64,000 bases of DNA from Apostichopus japonicus (GCF_037975245.1 NC_092562.1:30576054-30640053), one strand, 5' to 3'. Positions 36,001 through 49,095 are shown, counted from the stretch's first letter. Notes: generated by a model from the letters alone, not told the origin. Made by a program: numbers and translations.

Positions 36001-37825
36001 AAGGTGGTACATGTTAACAAAAGTCTAGTATACCCATAGATATTGTTTTACATAGCCAGTGGTACCTTGAGAGAGTTGTCAGAGCTGGTAAATATTGGGT
36101 CTACATGCAAGCAAAAAACCTTTGACTACCATACCATTTACTGTATTCATGTTACAGTACTTATACTATGCATCTCTTCGACTGGTGTGTACCGTTCAAT
36201 GAACACAATTAGTATAAAAATTAAATAACTATCAATAGAGTTTGAAAATCAATTGTGAACAAGAATAACATTTTTCTGCATTGTACTGAATTCACAATTT
36301 TATTCATATAGTCATTTATATCTACAGTGTTCCTGTGGGTTAATTTCTTTCTTTCTCCAAACAATACTGATCAGAATCAGCTTTCTAATAAAAAGATTAT
36401 GTTATACGTACGTAACTTAAACAGGGCCCTCTGTTTCAATCACTTTTAATCAGATTGGGAACCTCAGCAATGTAACTAATATTCTTTGCATCAGTGAAAT
36501 CCATGCACACACAAACAGCAACCAAAATCACACACAGAAATAAAATATCTTTGGTTGGGTGGTGCAACGTCAACATTAACATGTGTTAATTTATTGTTGG
36601 ATACATCATCCTTCGTCAGAGAAATTGGCAGTTTTTCCACGTTACACACAAGCGCTACATACCTGCTACTGCATAAACAAAACTTCTGCTTTACATCGTG
36701 ACTCACAGCAAAGAAGTCTTTAGATTGTTCTTTGCCAAACAACTTGTCATCCACCCCTACTCCTCCCCTCCCCCCAAGAAAAAAATAATAGAATGGCAAC
36801 CTAAGTGTAATTGTTCTTCCTTCTGAGCACTGAACACGAGCCCTTCAATCTAATTATTCAGGTAACTCTTGCGGAGAGTGAAGTTAAGAAAAGGTTCACT
36901 GTTTTACGAGAAATACGTGGAAAGTCCATTGTGATTGCGGTACACTCCGCACAATGACATCACAGAGTGACCTGTACGTGCTATTTGCACCACGTTTCTG
37001 GTCAGTTCGAATCTGCTACTGTAACTTTGACATCAAATAATGTCTCTTTGGACTAAACGGGAACCACGGTATTGTTTGTGTACTATTTACTACTAAAATA
37101 CTTAAAGACTAGTATGATCTAGCCAAAAAAAAAAAAAATTCCGCCTCCAGCTATGCATTTTAAGGGCAGTTTCATGCTCCTCATTTTAAAGAAGCTTAAT
37201 TGCAGGTAATTTTGGTGGACTAGGCTACAGGGCTAATCCTAGGTATGGACCAAGGCAGTAATAGTAATACAAATAAGATATAGCCTATATAGGCCTCTTC
37301 ACAATATTACCCTACTAATAAAAAGTACTAGGTTTTCTGTAGGCAGTCTATAGCCTTACCAATACCACAGGCTGTATACCCTTTTGTTCATGGTGAGAAA
37401 AACATCCAGTTCCATCATAACTGAAGTAAAAAAAGTCATTTTAACAACCTTTCAGCTCCTTCATTGATTCCTTCTGTTGGGAGTTGAGTGGTACCAACGT
37501 TTAGTAGTATTCAGACTAGTCGTAGAACCAGTACTACTACTAGCTGGGCTAACGTCAACACTAACATGAGTAGTGTCACTAATATTGGGCCTAACGTAAG
37601 GCATTTCATCACCATTGTCTTATTCGTCTAACTGAGATGAGCTTAGTCGCCACCGTGTGGTTGGTGGCATACATTTAAACGGGTTGCTTGTCCTGAAATA
37701 GTCTCTATATTTAGAAGGCATTGTAGGCCTCAATATTGATCGACATAAGTTCCGGAATTTTCTTAGAGCATAGAAGTAACGTCGTCCGTACTTCCTCTAA
37801 AACTGTCTAAGGACAAGATCTAGGC
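36001..37825. other. No gene seen
   Basis: AT-rich intergenic DNA. A minus-strand open frame around 36491-36799 has no recognisable domain and no supporting splice signals. A poly-A tract is at 37125-37137. Confidence 0.35.
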
Positions 37826-38041
37826 CTATACATATAGCGCGATATGCGCACAGTACAGTAGTAGTAGTAAGTTGAGTCTCGTGTATCCGACATGCTCAGT
37901 AATTAACCTCCGCCATGTATCACCATCTTGCGCAAGGTTTATTGCTTCTTCGAAATTGTTAATATTAACGTCCTTAAATTGCGACTTTATTTTTCCAAGC
38001 AAGGTAGTCACGGACCTTCCTACTGGTTTAGTACAGTACAA
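37826..38041 (-). pseudogene. LINE-type ORF2 C-terminal remnant, copy B
   Basis: The minus-strand frame includes GRSVTTLLGKIKSQF, then NFEEAINLAQDGDTWRRLIT. A glycine-arginine start, a short basic linker and a 'W/F..A..LA.DR..WR..V' ending are the common finish of non-LTR reverse transcriptase ORF2 proteins. The catalytic domain is absent, so this is only the last 50-70 residues. A shorter copy of the last part lies at 8612-8660. Confidence 0.45.
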
Positions 38042-39587
38042 TATACTATTTTACGTTGGTCGAAGTTAAGTTGAACATTGCTGTCGGCAACATGAATATG
38101 CATAATGACCGACCATACCGACGCGGAACTAAACCGCAGACGGCGTGCCCGGTACGTTTATTCATTATTTTTAACTTTGTCTGGTCTTGTTAAGCGGAGA
38201 AAACGATACAAAAAAAAAACCCACAATTTCTAAAATAACTTCTTTTAATTAATTACACCTGTCCTGTTTCACCCGCGAAACACGAACCAAATAGATTCGT
38301 TTCCTGTTAAATTTATTACAGTTCACATTTCCAAGGAACATTACTCGTAGGCCGTCTTCCATGGCTTGCTTTTCGCTTCCTTTGCTCAATTTTTTAGGGG
38401 AATGGTGTTACTGTAGCTTAAAATGCGGAGAATAATCACGAGATTCATAATTTGCTATGCCAACAACACGATTGTTGCACATTACTATAAAAATGCAGTA
38501 AAACTAGAGTATTTTAATTGATTATGGGACATGCCTGATTTTGGGCAACTGACCAATCATAGGGCTGCTTCTCGTGACTTTTTGACCCGGCCCGAACTTA
38601 TTTTGTTTACCTCTACTGTAGCTAGCCTAGATCACGCACTGTCTGCATATAGAGCCCGTAGCCCATCCATTGCTCCAATCTATCGGAGATGGTAGTCCAA
38701 ATGATCAGAAAACTTTTTGACAAAGGTAAGAATAGAATAACTGTAGACGCCAAAAAAGTCGTAAAATATATGTGTACACATGTATCATATTGTAGGCAAA
38801 TGAGGTCGAAATTTCTGTTGATTAAGTACGTAGGCCTACGCTGCAAAGTTGTAACGCCTAACGCCAGTTGGGATTGCGATATTGCATTAGCCTACATTAT
38901 ATATCTGCCTGACCAAAGTCTTCGTTGACGTTAGACTTAGCAAACAATATAGGCTATGCCTATGCTTGGCCTAGTTTATGATGTCCTTATAGTACGGACG
39001 ATTGAACGTTGGTACATCCAATGTTGTTTATTCCTAGATTTCTAATCGAGGAATTGCTGCAAGGTTGACTTTCGTATCAATTGGTATTGGCGTAGGCCTA
39101 CGCCTAATGTTAGTTGTTGCTCCCATTTAGTTTTAACATAATAAATAATCAGAGCCATCCTTGGCACGGGCCTACTTAACTGATGGTGACGTTAGATCGT
39201 AGATGGTATACTTGCTCAGAGTCAGACTAACCCTAATGACTAGCCTACTGGCATAGATGCTAGACTTACTGTATCCTTTTGCCAAATTTGCTTGATTTAT
39301 AATTGTAATTACTGTAACTGTACGTTAGATGCAAAAGGGCAAGGCTCTGCACAAGTCAATAAGAGACAAAGACGTTTTGATAAAACAACCAAGGTTTTGC
39401 AAAGTATCATAACACTAGGATCTGTTCAAGTGGATTGCACTTGGCCTAACCTCTATCCCATGGACCAGGAAAGCAGCCACTGTGCCTCACTACTCCATAT
39501 CGACTAGCTATGGTTATGAATGCGTGAACTAGTAAAGTTCCAGCTTTATGTTTTATTTTGCTATTTTCTCTAACAGTTTGATGATGA
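38042..39587. other. Upstream flank of X2, no certain gene
   Basis: A plus-strand frame around 39300-39507 (VNKRQRRFDKTTKVLQSI) could be an upstream exon of X2, but its splice donor is unclear. Otherwise no feature is recognised. Confidence 0.25.
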
Positions 39588-41130
39588 CTTCTCACAAAAT
39601 GTGCAGTCCATTGTGCTGGGAAGATTGGGCCATTAACAAGGTTCACCCCAATCAGTTGGTCTAAAGTTATTGCCTGTGCTGAGGAATGGTGCAAATTATC
39701 TGGCCCACAGTGTGATGTTGCTCACGAAGTTCTATCCCCCTGCAAAGAACAGCCTGACAGCTCTGAGGACATCTTCTACCATCGTGAATGCTAGGCGGCT
39801 TTTACCAACAAAACAGATATTATCAGAGCAAAGAAACGACAGATGAAATTACCTCAACATAAAGCAGTTGAAGGTAAGAAGTTTGTCAAAATGCATTTTA
39901 TTATGAGTTAAAGGTATGCTGTATTGATCACAAATAAGCCTCATTTTCAAATATGGTAACTTTTGGTCAAAATTCTTTAACTTTTTTTTATTACCACCCT
40001 GGAAGAAATTTACCTCACCAGGACATTCAGTCATCTTGTGTGCTCATGAGGTATGTCTAAGAACAAATTGGAAAGTAAAGACTCACAGGGAAGGATTTTT
40101 TGAAAACTTGTGGTTCTAAATTATAGCATGCTATAATTTGGGGCTAATGCAGACTACCATTAAACAGTAATGAAATACAGAAACATGTTAATAAACACAA
40201 ACAAATTGTTTTAATGATGTGATGTAACACCTCTTGGATCAATTCACTTGTTGGAACTTTAAAAGCTCATTTCCCTTGCATACAATGTAACTGAACTGCT
40301 TGAATTTACATTGGTATGTGAATACGTGGTCAATTAGTACTGCAGATTTCTAGAAGATTTAGTGTGAGCAAAAAGGGCCTTTTATTGTTTTATTCCCAAA
40401 TGTTCTTTTTATGCTTTATCCTGGTATTTAGATATCATGTCTTGAAGGTAGTTGCCTCTAAGGCATGATTTTGTGAAATGAGTTTATCTGACTACACATG
40501 AAATTAGGAATTAATTGAAGAATTGTTAGAAAACCTGCAGTGCAGTTTGATATGAATTTTGAAAACATTAGGTGAAATGAAGGAAGATAAGACCATTTGA
40601 CATAGATTGTTATCATTTATGAATTTTAAAATGAGGCTAGTTTGTTATGACTATCAACAAAAAGGATGTTCAATCAATATTTTAGCTTTAATCTGTTAGC
40701 AGGATGGCATAATTTGAAATTGATAAAGATCATTTGTATGTTTTCTAAATTGAGTGAGCCTTCACTGTGCTATGTGTCATGCTGTCATTTCTAAGACAAA
40801 AATAATTTTCTGTGCAACGAATAGTCAGTGTCTGTTGGGCCCATATAAAATTTGAGAAAAGCTGTCACTCACAGACATCTCTGAAAAGGAATTGTTCCAA
40901 CTCAACATAGGAATGTCATACACAAAAAACATATCAACCCAACAAAGCAACTGTATGTCGCTCTCAGGTAGAGGAGGTATCCTGAGGGATTTTAATCGTT
41001 TTACATCTTTTTAATTTGATTTCAAATCTAGATACCTCTATTGAAGAAGATCACCAAACAGAAATTGATGAACCTCTGGGAAAATACTTCTCCGATCATC
41101 AAAGTTGGCTTCTTCCTCATCTGATACAAG
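39588..41130 (+). pseudogene. X-family protein, decayed copy 2
   Basis: The first exon piece (about 39588-39873) reads TKCAVHC, then LTRFTPISWSKVIACAEEW, CKLSGPQCDVAHEV and DIFYHREC*AAFTNKTDIIRA, with one in-frame TAG at 39793-39795 where the family has an aromatic residue. This aligns with CSVH, W-T-K-V..CAKDW, LSGGDSDIA and GFHDKCYRRFIDSK in X1. The exon ends at GAAG|GTAAGA (phase 1). A compatible phase-1 acceptor lies at 41031 (AAATCTAG), giving an exon to 41130 that reads SIEEDHQTEIDEPLGKYFSD. The later cysteine-tail exon is not seen. Function unknown; one nonsense change and unclear 5' end make it a probable pseudogene. Confidence 0.55.
40118..40139. other. 22-bp perfect palindrome
   Basis: A self-complementary word AAATTATAGCA|TGCTATAATTT lies within the X2 intron. 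It may be chance or a mobile-element scar. Confidence 0.8.
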
Positions 41131-43282
41131 GTCTAGGTTACAGAATGTTCTACCGTCATATAATAACATATTTTGCAAAAGTCATTAGCCTAGTGTAGTG
41201 TACAGCATACACGTTTATGCTACAAATGTGAGGATGCCCTACACTGAACATTATGAACATATGATTAAACTATCAATCTTATTTCAAGTGAGGCTTCATT
41301 TGTACAGTGTAAGATGGTCAGCTCTTACATAAAGTTTTGTTTTGTACCATAGTTTTACTTGTTTATTAGTGCATTGTGCAGTGCTCACTGTACAGAGGGC
41401 TACACATTTGTACAGTATATTTGTATGTTGTCTTGTGGCAGCAAAAGGGTTGATTTAATAACAACTCTCTCTTCTGGGTTGCAAGGCAACTATCTTGTTC
41501 TTCCTGGAAATTAGTTCTCACAGGAAATGGGGTCTGTGTGTATATATATTTTAGGAACAAAAGGAGTTTTGTGAGGGTATAGGGAGTTGGCTATTAGTAT
41601 CTGAGCAAGGCAGTTGTAAAAGAAGAGAAAGATAGTTTATTGGCTGGATACAGTAGTTTGTTTTAAACCTTAATTTACATAGTTCAAGTTACTGTAGGCC
41701 TTATTATTTTATGGAAGTTGTGATATTCAACTGACAGTCTGGGACACTATTTATTATAAGGATACTATTTACTATAAAGGATATTATTTTACAATAAAGG
41801 ATATCCAGGACACCATCACTTATAAAGGACATTATTTTACTACAAAGGATATTGACATTATTTTACTGAAAGGATACCCTGGAACACTATTTCATATAAA
41901 TTAAAGGATACTATTTTGTTGGAATCCGACTTTCATAATACCATTCATTGGGTTCAACTATACTGATGTCGTAGAATATCTGATGTTGTAGAGGATCTGA
42001 GGTCATAGATTACTTGATGTCACCAGCAGGCCAACTCACCAGAACAGACTTTTAAATTAAGTGTATTTCTTTATTTTTTGGGTGCGCACCTCACGACTGT
42101 AAGTTGTTCCATAAAATTCTTTGACTGGGCCCAGATCAACTGTACATTGTTGTTATTCATAATTATAATTTCTTTTGATCCAATCCAGTTGAGTTCTCCA
42201 TTTTTTATGTGTCTTGCTCTGTGTTAGGTCATCACACCAAACCCAGAGTTCCCTGATCAAGAACAAACATTTATTTTCAGTGGCTAACACCCATACATAT
42301 TATATAGATCTACTGTTAAAAAAAATGAAAACTTCTTATAGTGTGGTGTTATATAAGTGTAGATAACACCAGTTGAGAATCCCAGTTCAAACTATTTAAA
42401 AATATAAGCAGTAAAACATAGTTCACCCAGTTTAACCCAGCAAAACATAGTTGACCCCCAGTAAGTTCAGTAACACATAGTTGACCCAGTAAAACATAGT
42501 TGAACCCAGTAAAACATAGTTGAACCAGTAAAACATAGTTGAACCAGTTGGATCCAGTAAAACATAGTTGAACCAGTTGGGAACCCCAGTTCACCCATTT
42601 CAACCTAGTTCAAATTTGGGCCAATTTCCGTATAGAAAATTCCAGTTGAACCCAGTTCAAAAGTTCAACTGAAATTTCCACCAGGGGCAGCCTTGATGTG
42701 TTTCAGCTTGAGAACATATGCTCTATAATGTGTATTGATCATTAATTCCTGACCACCAGATATCTCTTTGTACCACAGAAAACAAAGTAAAGTTGTAATG
42801 AAACTGGTCTCAATCAAGAAAAACACATTCCTACCAAGTTTCGAGGTCACTAGCTCATGTAGAAATAGAGATATCACAGCTGCTAACATTCATTCTGGTA
42901 AATCCTCAAAAACAACAAAATGTTTGGTTACCTTGGCAACAGCAAGACTTTCTGAAGTCATCATAATAGCATTGAATATTCTATGATACCATATTTCACA
43001 TGTGTATGTAACTTCCAGTCATAAATTATTACATACAACCTCTGTATTGTTTCTTAAACAGGTCGGTAGATTTTCTTAAAAAGTCTAATCAACGAGTAAA
43101 GGGCGCCCTCTATTTGGTTTTCTGTTAATTGTTCCCCCAGTCAGCATCGGATAAATTTTAAATTTGGTGGGCTTTTTGTTCTCCAGAAGACCCTTCATAG
43201 GGATTGTTTTTTATTACTCTAATCTTCCACCCTGGCTATTAAAAAAGCTTCCAAATTCATCATAGCTATATATGGGCAGCTA
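41131..43282. repeat. Intergenic; degenerate AAAGGATA array and 20-bp minisatellite
   Basis: At 41740-41930 a degenerate array repeats AAAGGATA-TATTTTACTA-like words at about 25-base spacing. At 42411-42600 the 20-bp unit CCAGTAAAACATAGTTGAAC occurs in several variants. The region at 42660-42900 resembles a dispersed repeat (ACCAAGTTTCGAGGTCACTA). No gene recognised. Confidence 0.55.
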
Positions 43283-43295
43283 GCCGCCATTTTGG
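43283..43295. promoter_or_regulatory. YY1-like motif
   Basis: GCCGCCATTTTGG is the reverse complement of the AA.ATGGCGGC YY1 core. It lies about 150 bases upstream of the proposed first ATG of the small gene at 43439. The role is inferred from sequence only. Confidence 0.35.
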
Positions 43296-43438
43296 TTCTT
43301 GGCACAGCCGTGTGCACATTTGGTCGCTGCCAACAAACAGAAAACCAAACCTTATATCAAATTGTACTCATTTTCACTCAAATCAAGTATTCCCTAAAAA
43401 ATTGAGCAAAATCCAAAAACTAAGCACTTTTTTGGCAC

Positions 43439-45031
43439 ATGGAAGACGGCCTATCGGGACTATCAATTTCGGCGGTAAAACTTATACACTTTCAAAGATA
43501 GTTACAGTATATATAGATATCGGAAGACTTCAGTGGCGTGTTGTCGATATCATCTTTCTTCGGAAATTTGCTCGTTTTTTGGCTCATTTTAGTGAACACC
43601 TCCTGTCGCGTTCACTCTAGTATCAAGGTTTATTGTTTCTGTCAACGGATCTAGTGTTTAAAGCAGTTTGGATTCATTATTTCCAGTGATTTAGTTGAGT
43701 GCATTTTTCGAATTTCAACTTTTCGGTCATGTTGTAGTAGCCTATCCTATAGCCTACCACTTGCATTATACCACTTGCATTGTACGTGGTTCAGATTAAA
43801 CCGAAGAACGACGAGCTCAGGAGAGAGTTACAACGGTATCAACGTATGCCCCAACCAAAATTACCATGTAAGTAATGTTTTTGCACATGTGCTCTCATAA
43901 TGTTTACATTGTTTTCTTTATTTTAATTAGGCCTAGGCCCCTACTTTGTTTTGTTTTTTACTTATCCTGAAAAACTAAAAGACGTGCAATGTAAGATTAT
44001 AAGCTACATCATTCACTGGAAGGATCATGCATCACGGAAGGTCAACTTGATAATATATTATTTCTGAAATTGTTTGGTCCAAACATGAACTGCAAATGCT
44101 CCATTGATATTGTGATGCATTAAGATAAACCTTTAATTTTGTTGTTCTGGTTACATGCATCATTTCAGCTGTGTCACCTCTTCTGTCTCACTATTGTTTT
44201 CTATGATATATGGACATATTTTGACAGAATAAAGCTAGTTTTAACAAACATTTTCAATTTATGTCAAGAAGATTTCACAGAACCTTTGCTCTTTCCTTAC
44301 AGCAGTCACTTGTGAGGAACTGCATTTCTTGAAACGCTTGATAGGTGCATTGGAATGCCAACAAGAAACAAGCAACAAGAAACAGGTTAGATTTTTGTAG
44401 TATTTTTTTATAGGCAGTTTTTAAAGGCGGATAGGTAGGTAGTTGAGAGATACACAACTTTCTGTACAGTTTCCCTTCAAATCAGCTATAAATATGCATC
44501 CTGCAAAGATTACCCTACAAACTGCCTCATCAGTAGCAATTTCAACCAGAAATTTCTTTAATCAGCAGAAAGAAACGGTTTGTGTTTGAAAGTCAACATC
44601 CCAGTTTTAAGGAAAATTCAAATATAAACCACTGTACAGAGAGTTATGTAAAATGTCATTATCGTTCATCTTTAAAGTAGTAGTAGAGGTGTTGGGGAAG
44701 TGATGTTGATATACCATGTAAGTTGTACCATCTTTGCTTTGTTTCTCTTTTTGATTTTGTTATTATATGCTGCAAGGGCTTGAATCAGAACAATTGATAG
44801 AACTCTTTGAATAATAGTCCCTCATTTAAAGGGAAGAATGACACTCCACATCCATGCATCCATCATCTTTCCTCTAGGCCTGAGGTTGCTTATAACTTTA
44901 ATAAAAGTTGTTCATACTTTTTCTTACAGACAAGTTTTTCAGACCCAGAATTTTCATTTTTGGATGGCATTGCACCATCAGAGACATCGGTTGAAGAAGA
45001 TAGTTTTGTCCAGGAATGCGAGAGTAGTTAA
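43439..45031 (+). CDS. Possible small four-exon gene, 97 residues
   Basis: Four exons join without breaking phase: 43439-43474 (ATG GAA GAC..., donor GTAAAA), 43795-43867 (acceptor GTGGTTCAG, donor GTAAGT), 44303-44385 (acceptor CTTTCCTTACAG, donor GTTAGA) and 44930-45031 (acceptor TTTTTCTTACAG, stop TAA). Exon 2 is a basic, helical stretch (KNDELRRELQRYQR), exon 3 continues with CEELHFLKRLIGALE, and exon 4 is acidic (SVEEDSFVQECESS). No known domain was recognised; a short coiled coil followed by an acidic tail is what can be seen. The weak donor of exon 1 is the least certain part. No lesion is visible in exons 2-4. Confidence 0.4.
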
Positions 45032-45838
45032 ACTTTTGAGGTATGTCACATATAGTCCTCCAATTATGCTGGCAGTTTTGGATTGTCCAGCCAAAAGTTA
45101 TATCAGAGAGTACTATAATCTGAACATTCTGGTAAAACTTACATTCAAATTCTAATGCTTTGTTCTCGAATATTGACATTTGAAGTTTTCAAATTTTGTA
45201 CCAAGAATAGACTTGAAGCATACAGGTGTGATATCATAGCCTAGGTGCACACTGAGGAATAAGTTTTTTGTTTACTTCACAAACAAATTTCTATGCCAAA
45301 ATTTGAATCATTCATAATGTAAATGCATCACATGTATGCATTGGTATTTAATTCCCATCTCCATTGGGCAAACAATCCAGTTTGCTTTGATTTCAATTTG
45401 GTAGGCCCAATTCGACCAGGGTAGGATACATGACTAAGCTTCAGCTGAACTTACTCGTTTTAATATCCAAAGTACACACACAGGAAAAAATATCCTAGCA
45501 GTAAACCAAATTCCGTTGTGAATATCCCAAATCCACGTTTCTCGTTCAATCCTGGGCGAAATACTACCGTGACTCTGTGTTATTCCATAGAGTTAGGCCT
45601 AGTTAGGCCAGTAACATCCACTACGTACACAATCACAAAGACATGCAGTCACTAACAAATTATAAAAACGTCCGATCGCTACAGTACCGTTTTTATTCCA
45701 CTCCTTGGACCATGCAGATACCGGAACAAACAAAATGGACAATATAAAACACGATACCGGAATATAACAAATGGATAAATGCGATGAAATCCTAACATGA
45801 CTACTTCCCCTTGCTGTGACCCAACACGGGCGGTAGCT
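45032..45838. other. No gene seen
   Basis: Intergenic DNA leading to the foldback element; its last six bases (GTAGCT, 45833-45838) are the left target duplication. Confidence 0.4.
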
Positions 45839-48349
45839 TATGGCGGGCCATCAGTCTCAAATCATGGGAGATCGACTTATACCGATTTAAATCGACATAT
45901 ACCAGTTTCCTTCGACATATACCAGTTTCCTTCGACTTATACCAGTTTCCTTCGACTTATACCAGTTTCATTCTACATATCATCGATTTAAATCGACATA
46001 TACCAGTTTCATTCTACATATCATCGATTTAAATCGACATATACCAGTTTACTTCGACATATCATCGATTTATTCTACTTATCATCGATTTAAATCGATG
46101 ATAAGTAAAATAAATCGATGATATGTCGAAGTAAACTGGTATATGTCGATTTAAATCGATGATATGTAGAATGAAACTGGTATATGTCAATTTAAATCGA
46201 CATATCATCGATTTATTCTACATATCATCGATTTATTTTACTTATCATCGATTTAAATCGATGATAAGTAAAATAAATCGATGATATGTCGAAGTAAACT
46301 GGTATATGTCGATTTAAATCGATGATATGTAGAATGAAACTGGTATATGTCAATTTAAATCGACATATCATCGATTTATTCTACATATCATCGATTTATT
46401 TTACTTATCATCGATTTAAATCGATGATAAGTAAAATAAATCGATGATATGTCGAAGTAAACTGGTATATGTCGATTTAAATCGATGATATGTAGAATGA
46501 AACTGGTATATGTCAATTTAAATCGACATATCATCGATTTATTCTACATATCATCGATTTATTTTACTTATCATCGATTTAAATCGATGATAAGTAAAAT
46601 AAATCGATGATATGTCGAAGTAAACTGGTATATGTCGATTTAAATCGATGATATGTAGAATGAAACTGGTATATGTCAATTTAAATCGACATATCATCGA
46701 TTTATTCTACATATCATCGATTTATTTTACTTATCATCGATTTAAATCGATGATATGTAAAATAAATCGATGATATGTCCATTTAAATCGACATCTACCA
46801 GTTTAAATCGATGATATGTCGAATTAAATCGGTAGAAGTCAATTTCCGTGGACTTATACCAGTTTCTAGCGTCTCAAATTGACATATACCTATTTAAATC
46901 GACATATCATCGATTTAGCTCATTAACATATTCCAAATCCCGATTTCGGTGATGATTGACATGTGGAGATACATCACGTGTAGTCACCTGACAAGGCGGG
47001 CGAATAATTGAAAATAAACACGAGCACAATGGAATGCATGATTTGAGCTTGAATACTGTAACTGTTAAACCCCATGGGTATATACTTAGCTACATTAAAA
47101 CGTAACCTTACAGTAGGCCTCACTGCAGAACAATATCATCTTTGTTTATGGTGTAACTGGAGTAGGTAATTGCATCTGTGTACGTACTGTGGGCCTATTC
47201 AGTTGCATGTGTATTCCTATACTATAGCGCCACGTGTTCGAGTAGACAAGCCCAGTTTGCATTGAGATAATTGCACGTCATTGACATATCAGTTATTTCA
47301 GCCTTATTGTTACACCGAAATCTTTTTGCAAGTAATTGTTCATAATTACCATTGACATATAACCATGATGAACACCCTTGCTAGCTTCGTAATTTTGGAA
47401 CTATTAAATAACTACAGTATTCAAGCTCAAATCATGCATTCCACTGTGCTCGTGTTTATTTTCAATTATTCGCCCGCCTTGTCAGGTGACTACACGTGAT
47501 GTATCTCCACACGTCAATCATCACCGAAATCGGGATTTGGAATATGTTAATGAGCTAAATCGATGATATGTCGATTTAAATAGGTATATGTCAATTTGAG
47601 ACGCTAGAAACTGGTATAAGTCCACGGAAATTGACTTCTACCGATTTAATTCGACATATCATCGATTTAAACTGGTAGATGTCGATTTAAATGGACATAT
47701 CATCGATTTATTTTACATATCATCGATTTAAATCGATGATAAGTAAAATAAATCGATGATATGTAGAATAAATCGATGATATGTCGATTTAAATCGACAT
47801 ATACCAGTTTCATTCTACATATCATCGATTTAAATCGACATATACCAGTTTACTTCGACATATCATCGATTTATTTTACTTATCATCGATTTAAATCGAT
47901 GATAAGTAAAATAAATCGATGATATGTAGAATAAATCGATGATATGTCGATTTAAATTGACATATACCAGTTTCATTCTACATATCATCGATTTAAATCG
48001 ACATATACCAGTTTACTTCGACATATCATCGATTTATTTTACTTATCATCGATTTAAATCGATGATAAGTAGAATAAATCGATGATATGTCGAAGTAAAC
48101 TGGTATATGTCGATTTAAATCGATGATATGTCGAAGTAAACTGGTATATGTCGATTTAAATCGATGATATGTAGAATGAAACTGGTATATGTCGATTTAA
48201 ATCGATGATATGTAGAATGAAACTGGTATAAGTCGAAGGAAACTGGTATAAGTCGAAGGAAACTGGTATATGTCGAAGGAAACTGGTATATGTCGATTTA
48301 AATCGGTATAAGTCGATCTCCCATGATTTGAGACTGATGGCCCGCCATA
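45839..48349. mobile_element. Large foldback element, kilobase modular arms, 6-bp target duplication
   Basis: GTAGCT occurs at 45833-45838 and 48350-48355, immediately outside perfectly inverted ends that start TATGGCGGGCCATCAGTCTC. The left arm runs to about 47065 and the right arm from about 47405, leaving a loop of about 340 bp. The outer part of each arm is an array of 20-bp modules (CGACATATACCAGTTTCC and CTACATATCATCGATTTA types) that also alternate orientation, making internal palindromes such as ATCGATTTAAATCGAT. In the left arm eight modules form a ~161-bp higher-order unit repeated about four times. The inner ~215 bp of each arm is non-repetitive. No transposase is present. The architecture matches foldback elements such as the sea urchin TU family. 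Confidence 0.9.
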
Positions 48350-48554
48350 GTAGCTCACTATACCCACTGGACTAACAGTGCATGATACCCGAGGCACGGT
48401 GTATACATAGTCTATTATACGGTCACCTCGAACAGTAAATACCATGTACGGTCAATTGCGTGATATAATGTTACATGTAAGGACACCCTGGGCAACTAAG
48501 AAGTGTTCACAAGGAGAGATTTTAGGCTTCACACTTAAATGGTCAATTTCACTC

Positions 48555-48628
48555 GGAAAGCTAAAAAAGCTGATGCTTTTGTAGGCTAAGGTATTACTAC
48601 AACCTCCAACTAGACAGAATTGTGACAT
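48555..48628 (-). pseudogene. THAP zinc-finger N-terminal fragment
   Basis: From an ATG at 48626-48628 the minus strand reads MSQFCLVGGCSNTL, then SISFFSFPSE. C..GGC.N followed by FF.FP is the beginning of the THAP (C2CH) DNA-binding domain. The conserved tryptophan and the C..HF part are not found in the right place downstream, so only the first half is present. It lies about 200 bp beyond the foldback element. THAP domains occur in P-element transposases and in host proteins; which this was cannot be told. Confidence 0.55.
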
Positions 48629-48691
48629 TTTGGGAAAAAAGGAGTAATATCGTTGATGTTTCTCGCAGCTCATCCGTGGTCGAGTATACAA

Positions 48692-49015
48692 CTTTGCACA
48701 CTAACTGAGGGACAAATCATTGTTTTGATTGTGGGTATACCAACAATGACGTCACATGGTAACCTGATGTCTGAGGAATGTTTCAGGAATGTCTGATATA
48801 GTTTTCCTAAAAGGCTGACTTTTCTGCCCTTTTTTCACGTATTTAACGTCCGTAATTGGTAAAGTTAATTGCAGAAATGTAACTGGAATGAGTTAAGGAT
48901 TACATACATGCAAAATGGTTGAATTTCAAGTTCATCGAAAAGTCCATAATTGATGTTTAAACATACAGTTCTACCCTGTGTATCGAGCACTTTTTCGACC
49001 AGAAGTGACACATCG

Positions 49016-49095
<80 letters not shown>

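Noticed and set aside
36491-36799. 102-codon minus-strand frame considered as a further Ig-like exon
   Set aside because: Phase-1 splice sites are missing and the composition is not beta-sandwich-like.
36985-37020. tRNA-like B box (GTTCGAATC)
   Set aside because: No matching A box or cloverleaf could be drawn around it.
42349-42603. Asparagine/leucine-rich frame on the minus strand
   Set aside because: It follows the 20-bp minisatellite period and has no independent support.
45797-48445. Two frames with an identical YGGPSVSNHGRSTYTDLNR segment
   Set aside because: Identical because they read the inverted arms of the foldback element; no gene features.
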